The notes beneath the pieces are model-generated. The model was not told the origin of the DNA and searched no databases. It was given only the letters and a program-made list of their open reading frames with translations. Made by a program: the position numbers and the translations under genes. Below are positions 26,089 to 33,863 of a stretch of 64,000 bases of DNA, in pieces (position 1 is the stretch's first letter; every line of letters starts with the position of its first letter). This stretch comes from Caballeronia hypogeia. GTDB lineage: Bacteria > Pseudomonadota > Gammaproteobacteria > Burkholderiales > Burkholderiaceae. The stretch covers positions 496,001 through 560,000 of the forward strand of contig NZ_FCOA02000002.1 in NCBI RefSeq assembly GCF_001544875.2. The letters are read 5' to 3'.

Positions 26089-26616
26089 TCAACGCTCGGC
26101 CAGCAGCTTCTCGATCGCCGCCTCGGTTTGCGCGTAATCGCCCTCGCCGACGTGCGTGTACGCCACGCGCCCGTGCTTGTCGATCAGATAGAACGCCGGC
26201 CAGTACTGGTTGCCGTAGGCGGCCCAGGTCGCGTAGCCGTTATCCAGCGCAACCGGATAAGTAATGCCGAAGCGCTCGATGGCGCGCCGCACGTTGCCGG
26301 CATCGCGCTCGAACGGAAATTCGGGCGTATGCACGCCGACCACTACGAGCCCTTTGTCCCTGTACTTCGCGTGCCACGACCTCACGGCCGGCAGCGTGCT
26401 GACGCAATTGCCGCACGCGAAGGTCCAGAAGTCGACCAGCACGACCTTGCCGCGCAACTGCGCGAGCGTGAGCGGCTCGCTGTTGAGCCATGTGTCGATG
26501 CCGGCGAATTCAGGGGCAACGACAGGGGCGGCAGGCGTGACGGCGTGCGCGGGCGCGATCGCCGCGCACGCGGCGAGACCCGCGCAGGCGGCGGCGTTTC
26601 TGATTGCGGAGAACAT
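26089..26616 (-). CDS. Thioredoxin-fold protein, TlpA/redoxin type, exported
   Basis: A 175-residue periplasmic thiol protein. A signal peptide covers about residues 1-25 (MFSAIRNAAACAGLAACAAI, cut after AHA). The domain has the CxxC pair CGNC in FWTFACGNCVSTLPAVRSWH and the cis-Pro loop (NQYWPAFYLIDKHGRVAYTH). WTFxCxNC is typical of a subset of TlpA/DipZ C-terminal-like redoxins. It probably reduces or isomerises exported protein thiols. Start at 26616 has AAAGGAC upstream; an earlier in-frame start at 26664 would spoil the signal peptide. The shared 46-base element lies about 140 bases upstream. Confidence 0.9.
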   Translation of the reverse strand: MFSAIRNAAACAGLAACAAIAPAHAVTPAAPVVAPEFAGIDTWLNSEPLTLAQLRGKVVLVDFWTFACGNCVSTLPAVRSWHAKYRDKGLVVVGVHTPEFPFERDAGNVRRAIERFGITYPVALDNGYATWAAYGNQYWPAFYLIDKHGRVAYTHVGEGDYAQTEAAIEKLLAER

Positions 26617-26754
26617 GGGAAAGTCCTTTGGATGCGATCGAAAATGGGGCAATGCAATGCACACGAATCGCCCCGCCAGGCCGAAGCTGAAATCGGCATG
26701 ACCGCATTGGAATGCGCGCGCGTATCCCGCTTGTGTCGCGGGAAGGCGGCTTCG

Positions 26755-26800
26755 GCAATGTTATGTATCGCGCGACATGCGGGATACACTGCGATACAAA
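26755..26800 (-). promoter_or_regulatory. Repeated regulatory element, copy B
   Basis: Second copy of the element at 26037-26082. Here the half-sites GATACA at 26783 and 26793 are 10 bases apart, and TGTATCGC (26764-26771) with GCGATACA (26791-26798) forms a perfect 8-base inverted repeat. It sits in the divergent region between the thioredoxin-like gene and the two-component system, so it could serve both, including autoregulation. Confidence 0.6.
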
Positions 26801-26855
26801 CGCACGGGCAGGACGCGCTATAACGCAGTCATCGCGTTATCAGCGGAGCCCGAAA

Positions 26856-26999
26856 ATGAAACGCATGCTGGCGATGCTCGCCTTTCTCGTGGGCGGAATC
26901 GCAACGGAAATGGCCCATCCGGTTCAGTGTCTGCTGCTCACCCCGAGCCGGGTGCAACTCAAGCGTCAACGACAACGTTCCATCGATGGAAACCACTGA
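26856..26999 (+). CDS. Possible 47-residue peptide overlapping response regulator
   Basis: ATG at 26856 has GGAG seven bases upstream and opens a 47-codon frame whose stop overlaps the response regulator start by 14 bases. The first 25 residues are hydrophobic (MKRMLAMLAFLVGGIATEMA), the rest basic. It could be a small membrane peptide translationally coupled to the regulator, or a chance frame in the leader. No family match is known to me. Confidence 0.35.
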   Translation: MKRMLAMLAFLVGGIATEMAHPVQCLLLTPSRVQLKRQRQRSIDGNH

Positions 27000-27729
27000 C
27001 CACGTACTGATCGTCGACGACGATCGCGGCATTCGCGAACTGCTCGCCACCTACCTCGAAAAGAACGGCATGCGCGTGTCGCTGGCGGCGAACGGCCGGC
27101 AGATGCGCGCCGTGCTGGAGCAATCCGGCGCGCCGGATCTGATCGTGCTCGATCTGATGCTGCCCGGCGAAGACGGCCTCGTGCTGTGCCGCGAGCTGCG
27201 CGCCGGCAAGTTCCGCGACGTGCCGGTGCTGATGCTCACCGCGCGCAACGAGGAAGCCGACCGCATTCTCGGACTCGAAATGGGCGCCGACGATTACCTG
27301 CCGAAACCCTTCGCCGTACGCGAGCTGCTCGCGCGCATCAGGTCGGTGTTGCGCCGCACGCGCATGCTGCCGCCGGGGATGGAAGTGACGGAATCGTCGC
27401 AGATGCTGGGTTTCGGCGACTGGCGGCTCGACACGACCGCGCGCCATCTGCTCGATGCGGAAGGCACGATGGTGTCGCTCTCGGGCGCGGAATATCGTCT
27501 GCTGCGCGTGTTCCTCGATCATCCGCAACGCGTGCTCACGCGCGATCAGTTGCTCAATCTGACGCAGGGCCGACAGGCCGACGCGTTCGACCGCTCCATC
27601 GATCTGCTCGTCTCGCGCCTGCGTCAGCGCCTGCGCGACACGGCGCGCGAGCCGCGCTACATCAAGACGCTGCGCAGCGAAGGCTATGTATTCTCGTCCG
27701 ACGTCAAGCCGGTCGAGTCGCCGCAATGA
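26986..27729 (+). CDS. OmpR-family response regulator
   Basis: A 247-residue regulator. The receiver domain (1-120) has the acidic pair (VLIVDDDRGIRELL), phosphoacceptor Asp near 55 (LIVLDLMLPGEDGL), Thr (LMLTARNEE) and Lys (DDYLPKPFAVRELL). A winged-helix OmpR domain follows (LSGAEYRLLRVFLDHPQRVL to IKTLRSEGYVF). It overlaps the histidine kinase start by four bases (ATGA). A pair of GATAC elements near the two genes upstream is its most likely target. The sequence resembles OmpR/RisA-type regulators of Burkholderiales. Confidence 0.94.
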   Translation: METTDHVLIVDDDRGIRELLATYLEKNGMRVSLAANGRQMRAVLEQSGAPDLIVLDLMLPGEDGLVLCRELRAGKFRDVPVLMLTARNEEADRILGLEMGADDYLPKPFAVRELLARIRSVLRRTRMLPPGMEVTESSQMLGFGDWRLDTTARHLLDAEGTMVSLSGAEYRLLRVFLDHPQRVLTRDQLLNLTQGRQADAFDRSIDLLVSRLRQRLRDTAREPRYIKTLRSEGYVFSSDVKPVESPQ

Positions 27730-29054
27730 GCACGCTGTCGACGCCTTCTGTACTGCACTGGCCGCGCACGCTGTTCGCTCGGCTCGCGCTGATACTCGTC
27801 GTCGGGCTGGCGCTGGCTCAGACCTTCTCGTTCCTTCTGACGATGAGAGAGCGCGACGACTCGATGACCCACGTCATGATGGGCTACGTCGAGCGCGAGG
27901 TCGCGAGCTCGGTCGCGCTGCTCGATCATCTGCCGGCGAACGAGCGCGCCGCGTGGCTGCCGCGTCTCGCGCGGCGCAGCTATGAATTCATTCTCGGGCC
28001 GGGCGAGAGCGGCGCGCCGCCGGACGCCCGGCTGTCGGAGCGCTTCGCGCGTTCGATCGACGAAGGCATCGGCAAGCAGTATCCGCTGACCGTCAACATG
28101 GTGCCCGGCGACAAGGAACGCTTTCAGGTCCATCTGAAGCTGTCGGATGGCTCGCCGCTCACCATCGACATGCGGCCGATGGTCGGCGCGCCCATGTCCG
28201 GCTGGCTGCCCTTGGTGCTCGCGCTGCAACTGCTGGTGCTCGGCGCGTGCTGCTGGCTCGCGGTGCGGCTCGCCACGCGCCCGCTCAAGCAACTCGCGAA
28301 GGCCGCCGACGCGCTCGGCCCCGATCTCAAGGCGCAGCGGCTGCCCGAATCCGGCCCGGACGAAGTGGCGCGCGCGGCGAAGGCGTTCAACGCAATGCAG
28401 GACCGCGTCTCGATGTACATGACCCAGCGCATGCAGATTCTCGCGGCCATCACGCACGACTTGCAGACGCCGATCACGCGCATGCGTCTGCGCGTCGACG
28501 TGATGGACGACGACGCCACCGGCGCGAAGCTGCAGCAGGACCTGAAGGAGATGGAATCGCTCGTGAAGGAAGGCGTGACTTACGCGCGCACGCTGCACGG
28601 CACTAACGAGCCGGCGCGCCGCATCGATCCGGACGCGCTGTTCGAAAGCATCGTCGACGATTACCTCGATGCGGGGCAGGACGTGAGTCTGCGCGGCAGC
28701 ATCGGCGGCGCGCTGATGGCGCCTCCGCAGGCGCTCAAGCGCGTGCTGGGCAATCTCGTCGACAACGCGATCAAGTACGCCGGCGCGGCGGAGATCGAAG
28801 TCGCCACACGCGACGATGGCCGCGCGGTGATCTCCGTGCTCGATCGCGGGCCCGGCATCCCGGCGGAATCGCTCGACGCCGTGTTCGAGCCGTTCGTGCG
28901 ACTGGAAAGCTCGCGCAACCGGCAGACCGGCGGGACCGGGCTCGGCCTTGCCATCGCGCGCCAGCTCACGCTCGCGATGGACGCGACCCTCACGCTGCAT
29001 CAACGCGACGGCGGCGGGCTCGAAGCACGGCTCGTGCTCAGACAGGCGTCGTGA
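27726..29054 (+). CDS. Sensor histidine kinase, EnvZ type
   Basis: A 442-residue membrane kinase and partner of the regulator it overlaps. Two membrane segments (about 17-38 and 158-180) enclose a periplasmic loop of about 120 residues with no recognised sensor fold. HAMP (RLATRPLKQLAKAADALG) leads to the H box (AAITHDLQTPITRMRLRVDV, His near 244), N box (LGNLVDNAIKY), G1 (DRGPGIP) and G2 (TGGTGLGLAIA). All catalytic motifs are intact. The stimulus is unknown; an exported thiol protein in the likely regulon hints at envelope or redox stress. Confidence 0.94.
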   Translation: MSTLSTPSVLHWPRTLFARLALILVVGLALAQTFSFLLTMRERDDSMTHVMMGYVEREVASSVALLDHLPANERAAWLPRLARRSYEFILGPGESGAPPDARLSERFARSIDEGIGKQYPLTVNMVPGDKERFQVHLKLSDGSPLTIDMRPMVGAPMSGWLPLVLALQLLVLGACCWLAVRLATRPLKQLAKAADALGPDLKAQRLPESGPDEVARAAKAFNAMQDRVSMYMTQRMQILAAITHDLQTPITRMRLRVDVMDDDATGAKLQQDLKEMESLVKEGVTYARTLHGTNEPARRIDPDALFESIVDDYLDAGQDVSLRGSIGGALMAPPQALKRVLGNLVDNAIKYAGAAEIEVATRDDGRAVISVLDRGPGIPAESLDAVFEPFVRLESSRNRQTGGTGLGLAIARQLTLAMDATLTLHQRDGGGLEARLVLRQAS

Positions 29055-29058
29055 AGAA

Positions 29059-29074
29059 GGGAAACCGTTTTCCC
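29059..29074. promoter_or_regulatory. Palindrome before GH28 gene, first
   Basis: GGGAAA-N4-TTTCCC is a perfect palindrome just after the kinase stop codon. It could be a weak terminator or an operator. A similar LacI-like palindrome lies about 115 bases further on. Confidence 0.35.
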
Positions 29075-29174
29075 TAAAAAGGCGGAAATAAATACGACGT
29101 CCTATCTTGAAAGACTGCTGGCAATCCCTTTTTGACCTACACGTAAGCCCCGCTTGACGGCGATCCGGCAACTC

Positions 29175-29188
29175 GGATAACGTTTTCC
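29175..29188. promoter_or_regulatory. LacI-like operator candidate before GH28 gene
   Basis: GGATAACGTTTTCC is palindromic apart from one position and has the central CG flanked by AA/TT found in most LacI-family operators. It is about 160 bases before the GH28 start, within the 290-base intergenic region that otherwise shows only a small hairpin near 29244 (CATCG/CGATG). No LacI gene is in the window, so this is a suggestion only. Confidence 0.35.
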
Positions 29189-29344
29189 AAACTATCGACG
29201 CAGCGAAGTCTCAGTGGACTTTCAGCTTCTTGGTTGTACGACATCGTTTAAGACGATGAAAACGCAGAGTCCGCCCACCCCTTCGCAAAGTCGCGCCCGT
29301 CAAGACTTCATACGACAACCGGCCAGGCCGGATAAGGAGACATC

Positions 29345-31345
29345 ATGAGGGAACCGAAGCGCTCATTGGCTGTGCGATCCCCCGCGCGCCGCTCGTTCGT
29401 GAAGTTCGCGGGCATCTCCGCGAGCGCCCCGCTGCTCGGCGCGATGACCACGCTCGGCACGCTTGCCGGCTGCGGCGGCCACGACGACAACAACGGCTCG
29501 ACCCCGCCCGTCGCACAGGACCCGATCTGGGGCCCGTCCGGCTCGGCGACGCAGATCGTGAACGCGCTGCAGAGCGTATCGACGTCGATGTTCCCGAGCC
29601 GCCAGTTCCTCGTCACCGACTACGGTGCGAAGCCCTGCGCGGTCGTCGCCTCGCCGAATCCGTACACGGACGCGACCAAATCGCCGCTCTCCACCGGCGC
29701 TGACCAGACGAACGCGCCCGGCTCCTTCGACTCGCGCCCGGCCTTTCTCGCGGCGATCACGGCGTGCAACGCGGCGGGCGGCGGCCATGTCGTCGTGCCG
29801 GCGGGAACGTGGTATTGCGCCGGCCCCATCGTGCTGCTCTCCAACGTGGACTTCCATCTGAGCGCGAACTGCACGATCTACTTCAGCCCGAATCCCGCCG
29901 ACTACGCGAAGGACGGCCCGATCGACTGCGGCCCGAACGGCAAGCTGTACTACAGCCGCTGGCAGGCGAACGATTGCCTCAACTACGGCCCGCCGGTCTA
30001 TGCGCGCAACCAGAAGAACATCGCGGTCACGGGCGAAGGCGACTCCTCCGTGCTCAACGGCCAGGCGATGACGGCCTTCGCCGGCAGCGGCAACACCGCC
30101 ACTTGCTGGTGGACATGGAAAGGCAACAACGGCGTCTACGGCTGCGTGAGTTCATCGACGCCGTCGCAGGCATCGAGCAATTCGAACAACGTCGACCTGA
30201 AAAGCGCCGTGCCCGGCATCTCCGCCGACCTCTACGCGAAACTCACCGATCCCGCCACGCCCTGGCAGCAGGATCAGAACTATCTGCCGGCGCTGTCCGA
30301 AGCGGGCGTCGCGATCGAGAAGCGCATCTTCGGCATCGGCCATTACCTGCGGCCCTGCATGGTGGAATTCATCGGCTGCACGAACGTGCTGATGGAAAGC
30401 TATCGCACGAACAACACACCGTTCTGGCAGCATCATCCGACCGATTGCCAGAACGTCGTGATGCGCGGCGTGACGGTGGACAGCATCGGCCCGAACAACG
30501 ACGGCTTCGATCCCGACGCGTGCGACACGGTCCTGTGCGAGAACGTCACGTTCAACACGGGCGACGACTGCATCGCGATCAAGTCGGGCAAGGACCTCGA
30601 CACGCAATACGGCCCGGCGCAAAACCACGTCATCCAGAACTGCGTGATGAACAGCGGCCACGGCGGCATCACGCTCGGCAGCGAAATGGGCGGCGGCGTG
30701 CAGAAAATCTACGCGCGCAACCTGCAGATGCTCAACAAGTTCTGGGCGACGAATTCGCTGAACATCGCGATCCGCATCAAGACGAACATGAATCGCGGCG
30801 GCTTCGTGAAGGACTTCTACGTCGATAACGTCACGCTGCCGAACGGCGTGAGCCTGACGCCTTCCGGCTACGGCAGCAGCATGCTCGCGGGCAGCCCGAT
30901 CAACTCGACGGTGCCGCTCGGCGTGGTCACGGCGACGGCCGCGAATCCGTCGGCGTCGCAGGGCGGCATCATCACGTTCGATTGCGACTACCAGCCGTCG
31001 AAGGACGCGATCCGCACGCGGCCCGCGCTCGTGCAGAACGTGAATATCTCGAACGTGAAGGCGAGCAACGTGACGTTGAAGGGCGTGACCGGATCGTGCT
31101 TTCAGGCGATCGTCGCGCAAGGCCCGGTCGCGTTCGACTACAACGGCCCGGCGCCCACGCCGGCGATTCCCGCGATCACCGGCGTCATGATCACGGATTG
31201 CGATTTCGGCACGCCGTCCGCCGCCGGTCCCGCCACCGCGACGACGCCCGGTCCGATCTACGCGTACAACGTGCACGACATCGTGTTGAAGAACACGATG
31301 ATCGCCGGGGTGACGATGAACTCGACGGTCAGCGATCCGCGTTAA
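29345..31345 (+). CDS. Tat-exported glycoside hydrolase family 28 (polygalacturonase-type)
   Basis: A 666-residue pectinase-family enzyme with a right-handed beta-helix. The twin-arginine signal (SPARRSFVKFAGISASAPLL) and the cysteine in LAGCGG suggest Tat export, possibly as a lipoprotein. The GH28 catalytic series is present near residues 378-450: NNDGFDPDACD (first Asp), NTGDDCIAIKSG (Asp pair), SGHGGITLGSEMGG (His) and AIRIKTNMNRGG (RIK substrate site). GH28 enzymes hydrolyse polygalacturonan or rhamnogalacturonan. The length is above the usual 450, due to inserts before the catalytic core. It stands alone; galactarate-type catabolic genes lie at 52-61 kb, a possible downstream route. Confidence 0.92.
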   Translation: MREPKRSLAVRSPARRSFVKFAGISASAPLLGAMTTLGTLAGCGGHDDNNGSTPPVAQDPIWGPSGSATQIVNALQSVSTSMFPSRQFLVTDYGAKPCAVVASPNPYTDATKSPLSTGADQTNAPGSFDSRPAFLAAITACNAAGGGHVVVPAGTWYCAGPIVLLSNVDFHLSANCTIYFSPNPADYAKDGPIDCGPNGKLYYSRWQANDCLNYGPPVYARNQKNIAVTGEGDSSVLNGQAMTAFAGSGNTATCWWTWKGNNGVYGCVSSSTPSQASSNSNNVDLKSAVPGISADLYAKLTDPATPWQQDQNYLPALSEAGVAIEKRIFGIGHYLRPCMVEFIGCTNVLMESYRTNNTPFWQHHPTDCQNVVMRGVTVDSIGPNNDGFDPDACDTVLCENVTFNTGDDCIAIKSGKDLDTQYGPAQNHVIQNCVMNSGHGGITLGSEMGGGVQKIYARNLQMLNKFWATNSLNIAIRIKTNMNRGGFVKDFYVDNVTLPNGVSLTPSGYGSSMLAGSPINSTVPLGVVTATAANPSASQGGIITFDCDYQPSKDAIRTRPALVQNVNISNVKASNVTLKGVTGSCFQAIVAQGPVAFDYNGPAPTPAIPAITGVMITDCDFGTPSAAGPATATTPGPIYAYNVHDIVLKNTMIAGVTMNSTVSDPR

Positions 31346-31356
31346 TCAACGACCGG

Positions 31357-32124
31357 TCATCGGCCTGCCAGGCGTCTCGCAATGAGCAGCGGCAAACGCA
31401 CCACGAAGCCCAGGAGAAGCCGTGTGTGCATCCACGTCAGCAGCACGTTGTCGCGGCCATAGTGGAAATGCGAGACGCCGCCCTCTTCCGGCGTGAAGTA
31501 GCGCACGGGGGCGTCGAGATTGATCGGGCGCACGCCGCGCCAGCATAGCCGCACGACCGCCTCGGGATCGAAGTCGAAGCGGCGCATGAAGGTCTGCGAG
31601 CGCATGACGGCGGCGAGCGGCGCGATCGGATAGACGCGAAAGCCGTACAGCGAATCGCCGATGCCCATCCACAGCGTTTCGAGATTCGCCCAGCCGTTGG
31701 AAATGCGCCGTCCCTGCACGCGCAGTTGCGGCGCGCTCGCGTCGAACTTCGGGCGGCCGAGGATCATCGCGGCGGGCGTTTTCATCGACGCTTGCATGAA
31801 TTCGCCGATGAGCGCGGCGGGATGCTGGCCGTCCGAATCCATCGTCAGCGCGTGGCTGAAACCCTGCCTCGCGGCTTCATCGATGCCCGCGAGAATCGCC
31901 GCGCCCTTGCCGCGATTCTCCGGCAGCACGATCACGCGCAGGCCGGAATCGGCTTCGGCCATTCGACATAGACGTTCGGCGCTGCCGTCCGTGCTGCCGT
32001 CGACCACGACCCACACCGGATTCCACTGCTCGCGCGCGCTGCGCACGGTTTCATCGACTTTCTCGCCGGGGTTGTAGCTCGGAATCAGGACGAGATGCGT
32101 GGACGAAGCGCGTGTCGAAGGCAT
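31357..32124 (-). CDS. Family 2 glycosyltransferase (pigment cluster)
   Basis: A 255-residue GT-A fold transferase. Nucleotide-sugar motifs are visible: LVLIPSYNPGEKVDETV at the N terminus, VVVDGSTDGSAERL, and the metal-binding DxD as TMDSDGQHPAAL. It resembles dolichol-phosphate-mannose-synthase-like enzymes and ends in one hydrophobic helix (LLLGFVVRLPLLIARRL). It is the last gene of the minus-strand arm of the aryl-polyene-like cluster, where a glycosyltransferase could decorate the pigment or its lipid anchor. The 76-base gap to the acyltransferase gene permits cotranscription. Confidence 0.9.
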   Translation of the reverse strand: MPSTRASSTHLVLIPSYNPGEKVDETVRSAREQWNPVWVVVDGSTDGSAERLCRMAEADSGLRVIVLPENRGKGAAILAGIDEAARQGFSHALTMDSDGQHPAALIGEFMQASMKTPAAMILGRPKFDASAPQLRVQGRRISNGWANLETLWMGIGDSLYGFRVYPIAPLAAVMRSQTFMRRFDFDPEAVVRLCWRGVRPINLDAPVRYFTPEEGGVSHFHYGRDNVLLTWMHTRLLLGFVVRLPLLIARRLAGR

Positions 32125-32200
32125 TGGGGAAAACGGAAGCGGAAGAATGAGATGCGACGAATTTTAACGTCTGCCGACGCCGCCGCTTTCCGTCACGCTT

Positions 32201-33010
32201 TCAGTCGCGCGGACGAGGCGAGTCGAGCTCGCCCGCATAGAAGCGCTGCAATTCGGCGATGAACGCCTGCAGCGCGGCGTGATCGCGCGCCGGCGGCGCG
32301 AAGCGTCGGCCAAGCGTCACGCGATAGGTGATCGGCAGCGCGGGCTTTCTGAAAATCTGCCAGCCCTTGCCGAGAAAGCCTGAATCCGTCTCGATGATGA
32401 GCGTCTGCACCGGCGCCTGCGCGCGCGCCGCGATCAGCGCGATACCGCCCTTCAGCGGATTCACCGACAGATTTTCGGTGCGCGTGCCTTCGGGAAACAG
32501 CAGGAGCGGCGAACCGCGCTGCAGCTCGGCGACGGCCGCGCGGATCAGCCCGACCGGCGTGTCGTTGACGATATAACCCGCGAGCAGCGCGCCCGGCCCG
32601 AGAAACACGTTGCCGGCGACATCGCCTTTCATCACGCAGCAGGTGTCGGGCACGCGCGAGGCGATCAGCAGCGCATCGAGCAGACACGGATGATTCGGCG
32701 CGAGGATCATCGCCGGCTGGCCCGCGAGCGCGTCGAGCCCGGAAAGGTCGAAGCGGCACGCGCCGAGCGTGCGCAGCAGCACGAAGTAGCCATGCCACAC
32801 GCGCTGCACGGCGGTGCGCCCGACGCGCCGTCCCGCATCGACGCTCAACATCCGCCGCAGCAGCCACGCGAACGGAAACCACGCGAGACATACGAGCGCG
32901 AGCACGACGAGGGCGAAGTAGAACGCCACGCACTGCCACGCGGCTTCGAGCGCGCCGCCAAGCGTCGCCTTCTCGCCCGCGTCGTCGAGCTTGCGATGCG
33001 CGTCACTCAT
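32201..33010 (-). CDS. Membrane-bound 1-acylglycerol-type acyltransferase (PlsC family)
   Basis: A 269-residue acyltransferase with a membrane segment near residue 30-50 (FYFALVVLALVCLAWFPFAW). The PlsC block I is NHPCLLDALL (NHxxxxD, near residue 110) and block III is LFPEGTRTENL. It would transfer an acyl chain, perhaps the polyene, onto a lipid. It overlaps the MipA gene by 8 bases and so belongs to the same operon. The start at 33010 gives a normal N terminus. Confidence 0.9.
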   Translation of the reverse strand: MSDAHRKLDDAGEKATLGGALEAAWQCVAFYFALVVLALVCLAWFPFAWLLRRMLSVDAGRRVGRTAVQRVWHGYFVLLRTLGACRFDLSGLDALAGQPAMILAPNHPCLLDALLIASRVPDTCCVMKGDVAGNVFLGPGALLAGYIVNDTPVGLIRAAVAELQRGSPLLLFPEGTRTENLSVNPLKGGIALIAARAQAPVQTLIIETDSGFLGKGWQIFRKPALPITYRVTLGRRFAPPARDHAALQAFIAELQRFYAGELDSPRPRD

Positions 33011-33863
33011 CGCTCGCCACCATTTTCGACGACTGCCCGAACACCCACGCCACCGCGACGCCGCCCGAAAGCGCGCTCTTCGTGCGCACGAGCGGGCTGT
33101 CGGCGAAGCTCGCGCCGGCCAGATTGGCGTAACGCACGAACGCGCCGACCCAGTACCGGCTGAAGCGGCGCGACATCGACACGAGCGCCTGCGTGCCCGC
33201 GTAGCCGCCGTTCGCCTCGTACGCCGGACGACCGGGCGCCGCGTATTGCGGCGCGACGGTGTAGTAGTGCTCGGCGTAGCGGCCGTTGGCGAACATCGGC
33301 CCGGCCAGCATGCCCACGCGCAGGCCCGGCACGCCCGCGACATCGACCAGATCGAGATTCACGTTCGGCTCGAACTGCCAGCCGACCGTCTTCGGCGAGG
33401 ACTCCAGCGTGATGCCCATGCGCACCGGCAGGCGCAGATCGAGCAGCATGTCGCGCGCAGGCGTGCGCCACAGATGCACTTCCACCGAAGGCCCGATCTC
33501 GATGGTCGGCTTCAGATCCGGCATGCCCGCGCGCGCGTTGTCGTCGCGGCTGGACACGGGGAGCGAACCGAGCAGGCTGATATTGAAGTTGACGCGATCG
33601 GTGTCGAGCAACTGGCCGCGCACGCCGTCGCGGTCGGCGCGCAGGAATTTGCCGCGATAGATTACGTACGGAAACGGAAAAACCCACGCGCGCGTCTGGT
33701 CCGAGCCCGGATAGTGCGGAAACGCCGCCACGCCCGCGCCGATGCCGATTTCCCACAGCGGCTTGGCGGGCGGCGGGGCTTCGTCGGCGGCGCGCGCCGT
33801 CCCGCTCGCGATGAGCAGCATCGGGAGCAGGAGGAGCGTCGGACGGAAGGACGGCATCGTCAT
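33003..33863 (-). CDS. MipA/OmpV-family outer membrane protein (pigment cluster)
   Basis: A 286-residue beta-barrel protein. A signal peptide (MTMPSFRPTLLLLPMLLIAS, cut after ARA) precedes WEIGIGAGVAAFPHYPGSDQ, the classic opening of MipA/OmpV proteins. It ends in alternating barrel strands (SGGVAVAWVFG). Its role in the cluster may be to receive the exported pigment in the outer membrane, but this is inference. The start overlaps the stop of the flavoenzyme gene by one base. A second ATG two codons later is possible. Confidence 0.9.
   Translation of the reverse strand: MTMPSFRPTLLLLPMLLIASGTARAADEAPPPAKPLWEIGIGAGVAAFPHYPGSDQTRAWVFPFPYVIYRGKFLRADRDGVRGQLLDTDRVNFNISLLGSLPVSSRDDNARAGMPDLKPTIEIGPSVEVHLWRTPARDMLLDLRLPVRMGITLESSPKTVGWQFEPNVNLDLVDVAGVPGLRVGMLAGPMFANGRYAEHYYTVAPQYAAPGRPAYEANGGYAGTQALVSMSRRFSRYWVGAFVRYANLAGASFADSPLVRTKSALSGGVAVAWVFGQSSKMVASDE

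Noticed and set aside
26830-27050. Minus-strand frame of 73 codons
   Set aside because: Antisense to the response regulator start with no ribosome site.
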